Shown here in pieces: positions 45,041 to 53,743 of a stretch of 64,000 nucleotides of DNA. How positions within the stretch are numbered: position 1 is the stretch's first letter; every line of letters starts with the position of its first letter. Source of the DNA: Calothrix sp. NIES-4105 (GTDB lineage: Bacteria > Cyanobacteriota > Cyanobacteriia > Cyanobacteriales > Nostocaceae); assembly GCF_002368415.1 (NCBI RefSeq), contig NZ_AP018290.1, forward strand, positions 10,345,717-10,409,716, written 5' to 3'. The notes under the pieces were generated by a model. The model was not told the DNA's origin. It searched no databases and saw only the letters and a program-made list of their open reading frames with translations. Both the position numbers and the translations under genes were made by a program.

Positions 45041-46102
45041 ATGTTTGTGCAAGCTGTATCTAGTCGCGATGTTCGTCAGTTGGGTATTAATCCTAATCAC
45101 TGGTATGTTGTCGCGCGCAGTTGTGAGGTCAATACGCAACCGTTAGGTGTAACTTTATGGAAGCAGGCTATTGTTCTTTACCGAAATAGCGCAGGTAAAA
45201 TTCACGCATTAGAAGACCGCTGCCCACATCGGCAAGTTAAATTAAGTCATGGAAAAGTTATAAATAATACAATTGAGTGTGCTTATCATGGTTGGCGCCT
45301 GAATGAAAATGGTAACTGTGTAGAAGTTCCATACCTAGCAGAAAATCAAAAATTGCCAAGCTGTAAAATTCGTCGTTACCCTGTTCAAGAACAAGATGGT
45401 TTTATCTGGTTATTCCCTGGTGATGTAGAGACTAACCATGTAACGTCTTTACAACCGCAACCAATGGGTTTACCTGAGTGGGAACATTTGAACTATATTG
45501 CAACTGTTTCTGTTATTAATTGTAAAGCGCACTATTCATATTTAATTGAGAACTTGATGGATATGTATCATGGACATTTACATGAAGACTATCAAGCGTG
45601 GGCAGAAGCGGAACTTCAAGATATAGACGAGAATCAAAATCGTGTAGACGCGCATTACACAGCGCAAAGTTACTATAAAATAGACAAAATTTGGTCGATA
45701 TCACAGCTATTCTTTAAAAAATTACGGCGCCTGCATCCGGAACCTTTAGATGTAAGCTATGTTTATCCGCATTGGACTTCAACGTTAGGTCAAGATTTTA
45801 AGATATATTGTTTGCTGTGTCCAATTAGCGAGACTGAAACCAAAGCATACTTGATACACTTTACATCGTTAAATGCATTTTGGCGCCTGCATAAATTACC
45901 GATATGGTTTCGACGCTTTATTAAAGATAGCTTGTTTGGCGCCGCACAGAAATTACTTGATGGTTTGGTAGTGCAAGATGTCAAAATGATTGAAGAAGAA
46001 CAACTTGCGTATTTACAAAACCCTGAGCGTAAGAATTATGAGTTGAACCGCGCGTTAGTTAGCGTGCAAAAATTGATGCAAAGTCAAATCAGCAACGGAT
46101 AG
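45041..46102 (+). CDS. Rieske-type non-heme iron oxygenase
   Basis: 353 aa. The Rieske [2Fe-2S] site is Cys61-x-His63 (CPHRQVKL) and Cys80-x2-His83 (CAYHGW). The catalytic iron region is NLMDMYHGHLHEDYQ (about 171-185), with two His. It resembles the aromatic-ring hydroxylase / pheophorbide-oxygenase-like group of cyanobacteria; the substrate is unknown. The last codons and the stop lie inside a repeated CAACGGATA element, which may have replaced the original tail. It stands beside, but opposite to, the ergothioneine genes. Confidence 0.85.
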   Translation: MFVQAVSSRDVRQLGINPNHWYVVARSCEVNTQPLGVTLWKQAIVLYRNSAGKIHALEDRCPHRQVKLSHGKVINNTIECAYHGWRLNENGNCVEVPYLAENQKLPSCKIRRYPVQEQDGFIWLFPGDVETNHVTSLQPQPMGLPEWEHLNYIATVSVINCKAHYSYLIENLMDMYHGHLHEDYQAWAEAELQDIDENQNRVDAHYTAQSYYKIDKIWSISQLFFKKLRRLHPEPLDVSYVYPHWTSTLGQDFKIYCLLCPISETETKAYLIHFTSLNAFWRLHKLPIWFRRFIKDSLFGAAQKLLDGLVVQDVKMIEEEQLAYLQNPERKNYELNRALVSVQKLMQSQISNG

Positions 46103-46189
46103 GAGCGGATGTAACGGATATTTTATTTTAATTAACAAGATTTTGTTTGTAACTAATAACTCATCCGTTACATCTGTTGTATCCGTTGC
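46092..46189. repeat. CAACGGATA inverted element
   Basis: GCAACGGAT at 46092 pairs with ATCCGTTGC at 46181-46189, with inner GATGTAACGGAT / ATCCGTTACATC pairing. It lies between the convergent Rieske and egtD genes and overlaps the Rieske stop codon. Half of the element recurs at 40881-40939. Confidence 0.85.
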
Positions 46190-46193
46190 CTAT

Positions 46194-47222
46194 TTACTGT
46201 AACTGACAAAGCAATAACCCAAACCAATTATTCTTGTCAGTCCAAACTGTTTGCGTCTCTAAATTGTGCGCGCGTAATTGCTGCTTAATTGTTTCAACAT
46301 CAAATTTACGTGAAATCTCGGTCATGATAGTTTCATCGCGCGCAAAATCAACACTCAGATTAAGCGCATTTAATTTTACTGTCTGCTGTTGCTTTGAACG
46401 CAAGTGCATCTCAATCTGGTTTTGAGCTTCGTTGTAAAATGCAAAGTGTTCAAACTGTGCTGTATCAAAGTTACCATTATACAACCAGTTAATATGCTCC
46501 AACATATTTAAGTTAAAAGCTGCGGTTACACCTTGACTATCATTGTAAGCAGCTTCTAATATATGTTTCGGTTTTTGTAAATCAACACCCAACAAGAAAT
46601 ACTCACCTGGATGCAAAGCTTGAGTAATTTGGTAAAAGAACATTTCACACTCTTGTGGATTCAAATTACCCAAAGTACTGCCAATAAAAGCAATCATTCG
46701 CGATGGCAACTGTTTAGCTGGAAGTTGCTGTAAAGCTAGTTCATAGGTTCCAGCAAGCGCGCTTATTTCTAAGGTTGGATAATCAAATAAGAGTTGCTTG
46801 GCACTGTTTTCTAACATTCCAGCACTTACATCTATAGGTAAATACCGTAACGGCAAACCAAGATTTTGATAAGCATCTAGTAAAATTCGGGTTTTTGTAG
46901 AACTGCCACTGCCTAATTCAACAAGTTCGCACTCTTGTGTAATTTCTGCTATCTGCGAAGCACATTCTTGTAGAATAGCAGTTTCGGTGCGTGTAACATA
47001 ATACTCTGGTAACTCACAAATTTGCTCGAATAACTCTGAACCTCTATCATCATAGAAGTAACGCGGAGGTAGCGTTTTTGGTATTTGCGTCAACCCTTTT
47101 ACTACATCACTTCCAGCAGTCGTTGTCAGTGCTTCAGTTATAGAGCGTAGATGCTGAATTAGCAGGCGTTTTTCTATTTGTTGCTGCATGACCTGGCTAC
47201 TGTTATTATTGGATATCGTCAT
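46194..47222 (-). CDS. egtD: L-histidine N-alpha-methyltransferase EgtD
   Basis: 342 aa from ATG at 47222; longer frames to 47285 exist but add a non-conserved stretch. The family signature PPRYFYDDRGSELFEQIC, then ELPEYYVTRTE, the VELGSGSSTKTRIL SAM site and IAFIGSTLGNLNP identify EgtD. It makes hercynine by trimethylating histidine, the first step of ergothioneine synthesis. It is the last gene of egtC-egtB-egtD, though a repeat-bearing spacer separates it from egtB. Confidence 0.92.
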   Translation of the reverse strand: MTISNNNSSQVMQQQIEKRLLIQHLRSITEALTTTAGSDVVKGLTQIPKTLPPRYFYDDRGSELFEQICELPEYYVTRTETAILQECASQIAEITQECELVELGSGSSTKTRILLDAYQNLGLPLRYLPIDVSAGMLENSAKQLLFDYPTLEISALAGTYELALQQLPAKQLPSRMIAFIGSTLGNLNPQECEMFFYQITQALHPGEYFLLGVDLQKPKHILEAAYNDSQGVTAAFNLNMLEHINWLYNGNFDTAQFEHFAFYNEAQNQIEMHLRSKQQQTVKLNALNLSVDFARDETIMTEISRKFDVETIKQQLRAHNLETQTVWTDKNNWFGLLLCQLQ

Positions 47223-47343
47223 ATTTGCTACTTGCGAGTTATTTTTCCAAGCATTCAGACAGTGAAACATAAAGCAATGTCTCAAAACATCACGCTTGAG
47301 CTAGATTGACAGAGTTACTAGAACTTTTCAAACTCCTCTCCGT

Positions 47344-47437
47344 GTACAGACCGAATTAATTCGGTTTCTACGTGTCTCTGTGGTAAAATAAACATTTCTT
47401 TTTTTACCACAGAGACACAGAGAGACAGAGGTAAGAA
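47344..47437. repeat. Variant palindrome plus CCACAGAGACACAGAG hairpin
   Basis: A GTACAGACC / GGTTTCTAC palindrome with AATTAATT core (47344-47371), a variant of the GTAGAGACG family, is followed by a 15-bp stem. TGTCTCTGTGGTAAA (47373-47387) pairs with TTTACCACAGAGACA (47403-47417). These separate egtB from egtD and could attenuate transcription within the operon. Confidence 0.8.
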
Positions 47438-47438
47438 G

Positions 47439-48680
47439 TTAAAGAGAGCTTGCACAGCGAAACCCAGCGAAAATTTGCCGAACGTGGGGATAGTACCAGT
47501 TGCGGAAACTCGCGCGTGTACATTCCTGTCGTGTTGCCCAGCTAGAACCTTTGAGGACTTTGTGTTGGTTATCAAAGTAAACTTGCGAGTATCCTATATA
47601 TGGATAATATTCAAACCCTTTATAAGCATCAAACCAGGAATTTGTCCATTCCCACACGTTACCTAAAGCATCATACATTCCATATGCGCTTTGTCCTTTT
47701 GGGTATGCGTTAACTGGAGTGGTTTGATAGATATTGAGTGAAGTCGCGCAATTACAATATTCTTGCGTTGGTTCTTGCTCTCCCCACGGGTATGTGCGAC
47801 TACGGTTTGCTTGTTCGTCCCAACGCGCGGCTTTTTCCCATTCTGCCTCTGTTGGTAATCTTTTGCCTACGAATTTTGCATAAGCTTCTGCTTCGTAATA
47901 ACTCACACCCATTACAGGATGATTATCATAGGCGCCATCATTACACCAATATAATGGTTGTTTGACTTGCTCTAGTTGCAACCATTTCCACCCAGCATCC
48001 GACCAATACTGTGCATCTTTATAGCCTCCCGATTCCATAAATTCACGATATTTACCCGAAGTTATGGGATACCTATCGATAAAATAGGTGTCTAAATACA
48101 CGAGATGTGCCGCACGTTCATTATCTAACGTATCATCTGAATTACTTCCCATTTCAAACTCCCCCGCAGGGATTTTAATCATCTGGGACTCAGGGTTAAG
48201 GGGTAAGGGGGAAGCAGTAGGGGGTGTCAAAGGAGAGATTAATTTCAGCACGATGCAAGCTGTTTCACAGTGCTGACTTTCGTGTTGAAGCAAAAATCGC
48301 CAAAGTCTTTGTTGTGATTCGATATCTACAACTTTGATATAATCTATGACTTTCTCGCGGACTGCATTTAAGTAATTACGAGTTTCTTCAATACTTGGTA
48401 ATTTAACTCGTTCTGATTTTGGTAAACCATCTGCTGCATATAGTTTACGGTATTGTGGGTAGATGCTATCAAGACCGGCGCCGCGTTCTAATAACCATAG
48501 CGATTCGGTATAGGCAATATGTCCCAGATGCCAACCGACTGGACTAAAATCTGGATGCGCTTGACAGCAAAAAGTTTCCTCGTCCAAACTATCTAATAGT
48601 TCCAAGGTTTGCGCGCGACACTCCTGAAACCCACGTATGAAATAATCTCTTAAGCTAGATTTGCTCAATTCTAATATCAC
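47439..48680 (-). CDS. egtB: Ergothioneine sulfoxide synthase EgtB
   Basis: About 413 aa from a GTG at 48680 (overlapping egtC by 26 bp); a frame up to 48755 would overlap by 101 bp. The N-terminal DinB-like domain has HESQHCE (HX3HXE iron motif). The C-terminal formylglycine-enzyme-like fold has GEFEMGSN, HPVMGVSYYEAEAYAKF, LPTEAEWEKAARW and GNVWEWTNSWF. It couples hercynine to cysteine or gamma-glutamylcysteine with oxygen. With EgtC present, gamma-glutamylcysteine use is likely (inference). Confidence 0.92.
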   Translation of the reverse strand: MILELSKSSLRDYFIRGFQECRAQTLELLDSLDEETFCCQAHPDFSPVGWHLGHIAYTESLWLLERGAGLDSIYPQYRKLYAADGLPKSERVKLPSIEETRNYLNAVREKVIDYIKVVDIESQQRLWRFLLQHESQHCETACIVLKLISPLTPPTASPLPLNPESQMIKIPAGEFEMGSNSDDTLDNERAAHLVYLDTYFIDRYPITSGKYREFMESGGYKDAQYWSDAGWKWLQLEQVKQPLYWCNDGAYDNHPVMGVSYYEAEAYAKFVGKRLPTEAEWEKAARWDEQANRSRTYPWGEQEPTQEYCNCATSLNIYQTTPVNAYPKGQSAYGMYDALGNVWEWTNSWFDAYKGFEYYPYIGYSQVYFDNQHKVLKGSSWATRQECTRASFRNWYYPHVRQIFAGFRCASSL

Positions 48681-49518
48681 AGTCTTCTCCAACACTGATG
48701 ATGCTGTTCTCTGGAACTGGTTGCCAATTACCAGTAAACAACGGTTCTGAAGCAATAATTACGCTTGCAGGAAAATTTTGGTCATTTTTAACCCAATAAA
48801 GCGTAGGTGCAGGTTGTTTGACTGCGTAACGTGAAGCAACTAGTCGCTTACCATCACTGATAACCAAATTTGCCATAACACAAGTGTCGTAGCTAAGCGC
48901 CATTTCTTGAAGTTCCAGCAGTGTTACATGTAAAGCTTGTTCAATAGTTTTATCAGGATTGGTGGTGAGATGGTTCAATATCATTGCAAAAATATGCTCA
49001 GAGTCTGTAGTGCCACCTATCCAACTATAGATTTCATCGCTTAAGTTTTTACGCATTGGTCTGTATAAAGTTTTTTTGAACTTCTCAACACGACCGTTAT
49101 GGATAAACGATAAATTCTTGTACTTAAACGGCTGTGCATTACTCATATCAAGCGCTTGACCTGATGTTGCACTACGTACATAAGCCAAAATATTGTTCGA
49201 TTCAACGTAGCGGCTGATACTTTCCAAATTAGTATCATTCCAAATTGGTATAATGCTTTTATAAATAAAAGGCTCTAAGTCTTTATCAGTGCTGAGTACT
49301 GAGTGCTGAGTGCTGAGTGTAGAAGATTCCTCAGCACTCAGCACTTTTGACTCAGCACTTTTGCTGCCATACCAACCAATACCATAACCGTCGGCATTTA
49401 CAGTACCTTGGAGCATTTCGCGCGGTTTATAGCTTTGGACTATCAGTGAATGTTCGGGTTCACATAGAAGTGGCTCTAGATTTACAGGGGTACCAATATA
49501 AGCAAGTAAGCGGCACAT
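48655..49518 (-). CDS. egtC: Ergothioneine biosynthesis class-II amidohydrolase EgtC
   Basis: 287 aa. Processing of Met1 exposes the Ntn nucleophile Cys2 (MCRLLAYIG). NADGYGIGWY, PIWNDTNLESISRYVES, AYVRSATSG and FIHNGRVEKFK follow the glutamine-amidotransferase fold of EgtC, which removes glutamate from the gamma-glutamyl intermediate. Residues around 52-76 (SAESKVLSAEES-STLSTQHSVLS) are encoded by a heptamer repeat array that is not part of the family core. It heads the egtCBD operon. Confidence 0.9.
   Translation of the reverse strand: MCRLLAYIGTPVNLEPLLCEPEHSLIVQSYKPREMLQGTVNADGYGIGWYGSKSAESKVLSAEESSTLSTQHSVLSTDKDLEPFIYKSIIPIWNDTNLESISRYVESNNILAYVRSATSGQALDMSNAQPFKYKNLSFIHNGRVEKFKKTLYRPMRKNLSDEIYSWIGGTTDSEHIFAMILNHLTTNPDKTIEQALHVTLLELQEMALSYDTCVMANLVISDGKRLVASRYAVKQPAPTLYWVKNDQNFPASVIIASEPLFTGNWQPVPENSIISVGEDCDIRIEQI
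49288..49366. repeat. AGTGCTG heptamer array inside egtC
   Basis: Heptamers AGTGCTG (49288), AGTACTG, AGTGCTG, AGTGCTG and AGTGTAG are followed after 8 bp by TCAGCAC repeats in the opposite sense (49331-49358). The array can form a hairpin, lies in frame and adds about 24 codons to egtC. Confidence 0.9.
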
Positions 49519-49703
49519 AGTTTAAGACAGTTCCTTATAGTTTTGCATGTTACACACTATTTCTGAGAAGCCCCTGAATGCTAGATGAGTATTTTTCTCA
49601 GCATATTTACACAAGTTTACATTTTAGCGGCACCAATCTAGCTTGGAACCCTTCGCCAGAAAGAAGTCGTCTCAACAATAGTATGGTAATCAGTGAGAGT
49701 GTA

Positions 49704-50054
49704 ATGAGTAATGCAATTGCAGTAATTTTCCCTTACCGACATAATGGAACCTGGGTATTCGATGACGAACGAGTGGGACTCGTACAGGAACCGTTTGTCA
49801 GTGGAGTTCCTGAAATGATAGACATTTTGGTCAAAGATATTTCTAACCTTGACGAAGGGTTTAAACTTTTATTTTCAGCCAATCCTTTTCCAGGGTATCA
49901 AGCTGAGTTAATATGGCTACGCGAAGAATACAACGGACACTGGTATCTTTGGGGTGAAAAAAAGTTAGAAGGATGGCTTTGTCCTGCTTTATTTAAATAC
50001 TTTGAGACGCAACCAAACAGAATTTATTGCAAAGCTGAAAGTCTTTATAGATAA
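49704..50054 (+). CDS. DUF6717-like protein
   Basis: 116 aa from ATG at 49704 (MSNAIAVIFPYRHNGTWVFD). The frame is open back to ATG 49578 but that part looks non-conserved. The FPYRHNGTWVFDDERVGLV and EPFVSGVPEMIDILV blocks match a small family I remember as DUF6717; this is not checked. No catalytic motif is evident. Soluble; function unknown. Confidence 0.6.
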   Translation: MSNAIAVIFPYRHNGTWVFDDERVGLVQEPFVSGVPEMIDILVKDISNLDEGFKLLFSANPFPGYQAELIWLREEYNGHWYLWGEKKLEGWLCPALFKYFETQPNRIYCKAESLYR

Positions 50055-50167
50055 AGTAAAATTAAATACATTTGACAAAGGTATTTTTTTATATTGCGTT
50101 TCAAATCAAGATACGGCATATTGATTTTCTATATGATGTATCTTTTGGTTTGAGGAGGTAATTGAAA

Positions 50168-50728
50168 ATGGCGCCAATTAAAAAATTTACTTTATTGCTT
50201 ATTGTTACTACTTTAACTGGACTAGTTATAAGTGCTTTTGATCCTACTATTGCCCAAAAGCCTCCTGTACAAAGACAGAAAACTTGTAAAACCTGGCAAG
50301 ATGTTAAATCACAAATTCAAATCATATACATGGGTTCAACTGGCAACTCAGTAATACCGGATATGCCAAAAGGATTTCAAAACGGTTGCGTTTACGGTGA
50401 TTATGGCGCCTACACGATTTCTCTATATGTATTAAAAGATGATTTTAAACCTAGAAATATAAGACTTGATAAAGAAAGACTTTTAGATTCCTCTATACTA
50501 AGAATAAACGGCGCCGACCCTAATATAGAAAGACAAATAAAAAGAGGTAATATCCTACATTTCTTCAATGTTTGTGCCTCAACCGGAACAGCAAACTTTT
50601 GTAAAGGTATTCCCAAAGATGCCTCATATACAAAAAACGGCTTAACCTGTTTACAAAATCTTTGTATACAAGCTACAGGTGTCCCAGAAACAGAATTAGT
50701 AACAATCTGGAATAACGCTAAAAAATAG
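50168..50728 (+). CDS. Exported hypothetical protein
   Basis: 186 aa. ATG at 50168 is favoured over TTG at 50162 because GAGGAGG lies 10-15 bp upstream of it. A signal peptide is visible (KKFTLLLIVTTLTGLVISAF then a possible cleavage site). The mature part has six cysteines (for example KTCKTWQD and GLTCLQNLC), consistent with disulfides outside the cytoplasm. No family recognised. Confidence 0.65.
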   Translation: MAPIKKFTLLLIVTTLTGLVISAFDPTIAQKPPVQRQKTCKTWQDVKSQIQIIYMGSTGNSVIPDMPKGFQNGCVYGDYGAYTISLYVLKDDFKPRNIRLDKERLLDSSILRINGADPNIERQIKRGNILHFFNVCASTGTANFCKGIPKDASYTKNGLTCLQNLCIQATGVPETELVTIWNNAKK

Positions 50729-50748
50729 ATATGCGTAATGTATAAAGC

Positions 50749-50785
50749 GTAGGTTGGGTGCAGCGGAGCGCGTAACCCAACATTA
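50749..50785. repeat. GGTTGGGT hairpin
   Basis: TAGGTTGGGT at 50752 pairs with ACCCAACA at 50777-50784 over a GCAGCGGAGCGCGTA loop. It belongs to the same family as 11328-11427 and follows the exported protein gene, where it could act as a terminator. Confidence 0.6.
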
Positions 50786-50795
50786 TAACCAGAAA

Positions 50796-50996
50796 CTAAA
50801 ACGTCCCCCGAATAGCTGCATAAGTAAGAGTAATTATAATTGGGACAATAATAGGGATAGCAACAACAAGCGCCGTTTTACTAAACTTTATTTCTTGACC
50901 ATCCATTTTCATCAGTCCAATAACAGCACCAACTCCCATTAAGACCCAAATACATCCAAAAACGATAAATATTGTAAATACAGAATTATCATTCAT
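50796..50996 (-). CDS. Small two-helix membrane protein
   Basis: 66 aa with two hydrophobic helices (TIFIVFGCIWVLMGVGAVIGL and ALVVAIPIIVPIIITLTYAA, in two parts) joined by a polar turn. No family recognised. It may be a small inner-membrane peptide. Its transcription would run toward the convergent exported-protein gene. Confidence 0.5.
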   Translation of the reverse strand: MNDNSVFTIFIVFGCIWVLMGVGAVIGLMKMDGQEIKFSKTALVVAIPIIVPIIITLTYAAIRGTF

Positions 50997-51028
50997 AATT
51001 TTTTGATTAAATTTAAACGTTGTTGAAT

Positions 51029-51088
51029 GGTGCGTGAAAGCACTTTAATAGTAATTTTATTTTAGGTTAGTAATGACTTTCACGCACC
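51029..51088. terminator. GGTGCGTGA hairpin downstream of DUF4142 gene
   Basis: GGTGCGTGAAAG (51029-51040) pairs with CTTTCACGCACC (51077-51088). The related hairpin at 13193-13253 has C-G where this one has A-T, a compensating change that keeps the stem. Both lie 3' of minus-strand genes. Confidence 0.65.
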
Positions 51089-51093
51089 CTACC

Positions 51094-51741
51094 TTACTGA
51101 GGCACCGTATTAGTTTGAGGTGCAGCACCGGATGTACTTGGAGTGTTAATTCCTTGTATCAACCCAGCAACTCGGTAATTAGTCAAGCTACTAGCAGTAT
51201 TAAAATGGTTACTAATAATAGGCAAACCTTTGTTCGCGACTGCTATTAAATCTTGATTTTGTCCAAATGCAGCTTCACGTTGATAAATAGCAGCATTTTC
51301 TAAGTGAGCATTAATACCTGCTTCTTGAAGAAACGCTTTATCAAAATTCTCACCTTTGAGTTGAGACATACGTGCCGAAAGAGCTTGATTTTTAGCATTC
51401 GGAGTACTTGGAACAGCAACACCTAATTTTGGCGCAATGCGAGTCAAGTTATTTCTGACATCAACCTGTTCATTAATTTCTGCCTGTGCAAACTGTTTAA
51501 CAGAAGCATTGGTTGAACGCTGTAATGCCATTTTACCCAAGCTAATACCAGCCAAACTAGCTTGACCAGCATCTAGTACATACTGCCTATCTATCGCATT
51601 GAGTTGGTTATTACGTGCAGGTGCAGTACGATTAGTTTGAGCATTAACAAAATTATCTCCAGGCAACGCAGTACCAATAAGCAGTGATGTCAGCAACCCA
51701 AAAGCAAGCAAACCAACGCTAGTAAGAATTTTCCTAATCAT
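51094..51741 (-). CDS. DUF4142 family exported protein
   Basis: 215 aa with an N-terminal signal peptide (MIRKILTSVGLLAFGLLTSL). The long helical DUF4142 domain is rich in Ala, Gln and Asn (DAGQASLAGISLGKMALQRS, SVKQFAQAEINEQ). Members are exported helical-bundle proteins related to ferritin-like folds; their function is unclear. It stands alone. Confidence 0.8.
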   Translation of the reverse strand: MIRKILTSVGLLAFGLLTSLLIGTALPGDNFVNAQTNRTAPARNNQLNAIDRQYVLDAGQASLAGISLGKMALQRSTNASVKQFAQAEINEQVDVRNNLTRIAPKLGVAVPSTPNAKNQALSARMSQLKGENFDKAFLQEAGINAHLENAAIYQREAAFGQNQDLIAVANKGLPIISNHFNTASSLTNYRVAGLIQGINTPSTSGAAPQTNTVPQ

Positions 51742-51936
51742 GTATCAATACCTTATTATCACTTTGAGTTTAAAATGCGCGTCTCGTGATAAACAAATAT
51801 CTTTGATTTTGATACAAGCTTAAATACCAGAGAAACTACGCTAACTCAAATAGATATTTTTTCCGTTACAGATTCCTCTGTCTTAGGTTTTAGCTTTAAA
51901 ACCAAACGCTAGATAGTGGCGCCATTGTAATAAAAT

Positions 51937-52126
51937 CTAAAGTTTATAGGTCAAAGCTGCCTGAATACCCTCACGAGTCAATCTTGGGTAAGCTTCAAGT
52001 ATTTGCTCAATAGTTTTACCTTTCTCAAGTTTTTCGAGAATAACCTCAACCGTGATGCGTATTCTGTGAAACTACTGGTTTTCCCATCATGACTTTTGGG
52101 TCAGATACAATTTTTTGGTTTTGCAT
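51937..52126 (-). pseudogene. Frameshifted DUF433 gene (antitoxin-like)
   Basis: From ATG at 52126 the frame reads MQNQKIVSDPKVMMGKPVVS and then stops after a one-base shift near 52065. The other frame continues RITVEVILEKLEKGKTIEQI then LEAYPRLTREGIQAALTYKL to the stop at 51937. The joined sequence is a complete DUF433 protein of about 62 aa. DUF433 genes are often antitoxin-like partners of PIN-type toxins; no toxin gene remains here. Confidence 0.85.
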
Positions 52127-52226
52127 TGGCGCCGCTTACTGATACCTTTAATTATGCTGTGTGTAACATCGTGTGATAACTCTTGTTAAAATTAAAGCTA
52201 TTAATTCGTTAAGGAAACATTCGATT

Positions 52227-52340
52227 GTGGAATCTACATTTAGCTGGCAACCAAAGCCAGAGTTGTTACAAAAGTTAATAAATATTGCTGACTCTACAGG
52301 TCAGGTGTCTGAAGGTGTTATTCAAGTCACTGTGTATTAA
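52227..52340 (+). CDS. Short RHH-like fragment
   Basis: A 37-codon frame from GTG (MESTFSWQPKPELLQKLINI ... VSEGVIQVTVY). The pattern SFxWQPxPELLQKLxxIADSTG is like the N-terminus of small antitoxin-type proteins, and it seems to end early. It may be a truncated remnant. Low confidence. Confidence 0.3.
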   Translation: MESTFSWQPKPELLQKLINIADSTGQVSEGVIQVTVY

Positions 52341-52451
52341 GTGATATTAGTAATTATTATCAATAAAAATTTCGGACTGTCATACATGACTACAGGTTTA
52401 AACTCTTGCTATCATTAGAGTTGTCACCCATTCTAAAGATGAAATAATCAT

Positions 52452-52739
52452 ATGTCACCATCAGCAAATCCAGAAGAAACTATTATAGAAGTAAAAATTA
52501 GCCAAATAAATAAAGAAAAGCTAGAAAAAGCTGCTGCAATAACAGGACTAAACTTAAGTGATTATGTCATGCACCAGGCATTAAGCGCAGCGATGCAGCA
52601 TATAGAATCTTATGGAAAAATGGTATTGAGTGAACGTGATAGTCAAATATTTCTAGCAGCGCTCGAAAATCCACCTGAAGCGAATGAAGCATTGAGAAAA
52701 GCTATTAAAGAACATCAAGAAGAATATGGGGAATGGTAA
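52452..52739 (+). CDS. DUF1778 (TacA-like) antitoxin
   Basis: 95 aa. An N-terminal ribbon-helix-helix (EVKISQINKEKLEKAAAITG-LNLSDYVMHQAL) is followed by a C-terminal toxin-binding tail (DSQIFLAALENPPEANEALR and EEYGEW). It lies 3 bp before a GNAT gene and forms an intact type II pair. Such pairs control their own promoter. The region also holds a broken pair at 44074-44850. Confidence 0.87.
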   Translation: MSPSANPEETIIEVKISQINKEKLEKAAAITGLNLSDYVMHQALSAAMQHIESYGKMVLSERDSQIFLAALENPPEANEALRKAIKEHQEEYGEW

Positions 52740-52742
52740 ATC

Positions 52743-53246
52743 GTGAAATGGATTTTTTGCCCTATAGATGGCAGCGTAAATAAAGAAAATTTTGATTGTG
52801 GTATTCATGAACTAGACGACTATCTCAAAAAATATGCTAAACAGAATGATAAAAAAGGAGTTGCTAAAACTTTTGTAGCAATTCCTGAAGAAGGTGAAAA
52901 AATCGTTGCTGGTTACTACTCTGTCAGCATGGACAAAATTGAATTTGAAGTTATACCTGAAAATTACAAAAAAGGATTACCTCGATATCCTCTTCCTGCC
53001 ATGCTCATTGGAAAACTAGCCGTAGATAAATCAATGCAAGGAACAGGACTTGGGAACAAGTTATTAATAGAATGCTTTTATAGAGCAGTTAATCTATCAT
53101 CTGAAATAGGAATATTTGCGGTAACTGTCGCTGCTATTAACGAAAAAGCTAAAGAATTTTATTTAAAATATGGATTTATTCCACTTGTAGATAATGAATT
53201 TACCCTTTTTATCCCTATAAAAACTATATTAACTGTAGTTAGATAA
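52743..53246 (+). CDS. GNAT-family toxin (TacT-like)
   Basis: 167 aa from GTG. The family opening NFDCGIHELDDYLKKYA, the substrate region and the acetyl-CoA loop MQGTGLGNKLLIEC match TacT-type toxins that acetylate aminoacyl-tRNA. The C-terminal FYLKYGFIPL box is present. It is in the same operon as the DUF1778 antitoxin and looks intact. Confidence 0.87.
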   Translation: MKWIFCPIDGSVNKENFDCGIHELDDYLKKYAKQNDKKGVAKTFVAIPEEGEKIVAGYYSVSMDKIEFEVIPENYKKGLPRYPLPAMLIGKLAVDKSMQGTGLGNKLLIECFYRAVNLSSEIGIFAVTVAAINEKAKEFYLKYGFIPLVDNEFTLFIPIKTILTVVR

Positions 53247-53380
53247 TAATGCTAAAATTCCCTGCATGTTTTACATAAGTAATATGCTTTATAAGTATCA
53301 AGATAAAAATAATATTTAGGAAGCTGTAAAAATTTTGATTTACAGCAAATAAGATGTGTATAACTTTAAGTTAAATATTA

Positions 53381-53605
53381 CTAAGCTGATATTAAACGGT
53401 GCCGAGGCTCAGGAATTGTACGTCCTAATTCTTGAGCAGTCTCTATCCATTCTTGCATAATAATTTCGATATGATTTAAGGCTTCTTGATAAGTGGCGCC
53501 ATCAGCAGCACATCCAGCTAACTCTGGAACTTCTGCAATAAATGCTTGGTCTTCTTGGCTCCAATAAATAATAATGCAGTTATACGTATATATTTTATAA
53601 TGCAT
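53381..53605 (-). CDS. HicB-family small protein
   Basis: 74 aa. The HicB pattern is clear (IIIYWSQEDQAFIAEVPELAG then CAADGATYQEALNHIEIIMQ). No HicA toxin gene is visible on either side, so it is an orphan or part of a degraded locus. Many such solo HicB proteins exist in cyanobacteria. Confidence 0.8.
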   Translation of the reverse strand: MHYKIYTYNCIIIYWSQEDQAFIAEVPELAGCAADGATYQEALNHIEIIMQEWIETAQELGRTIPEPRHRLISA

Positions 53606-53743
53606 GTTTTACAGTAGGCCAGCATTATAGATTAATTTCTTCAAATGAATAAGGCTGACCGAACCGTAGAGTCATTATTTTTTTGCGTCATATCCGTAGA
53701 AACGTATAAAAATATCGTAATCTTTATGCAAAAAAATAAATTG

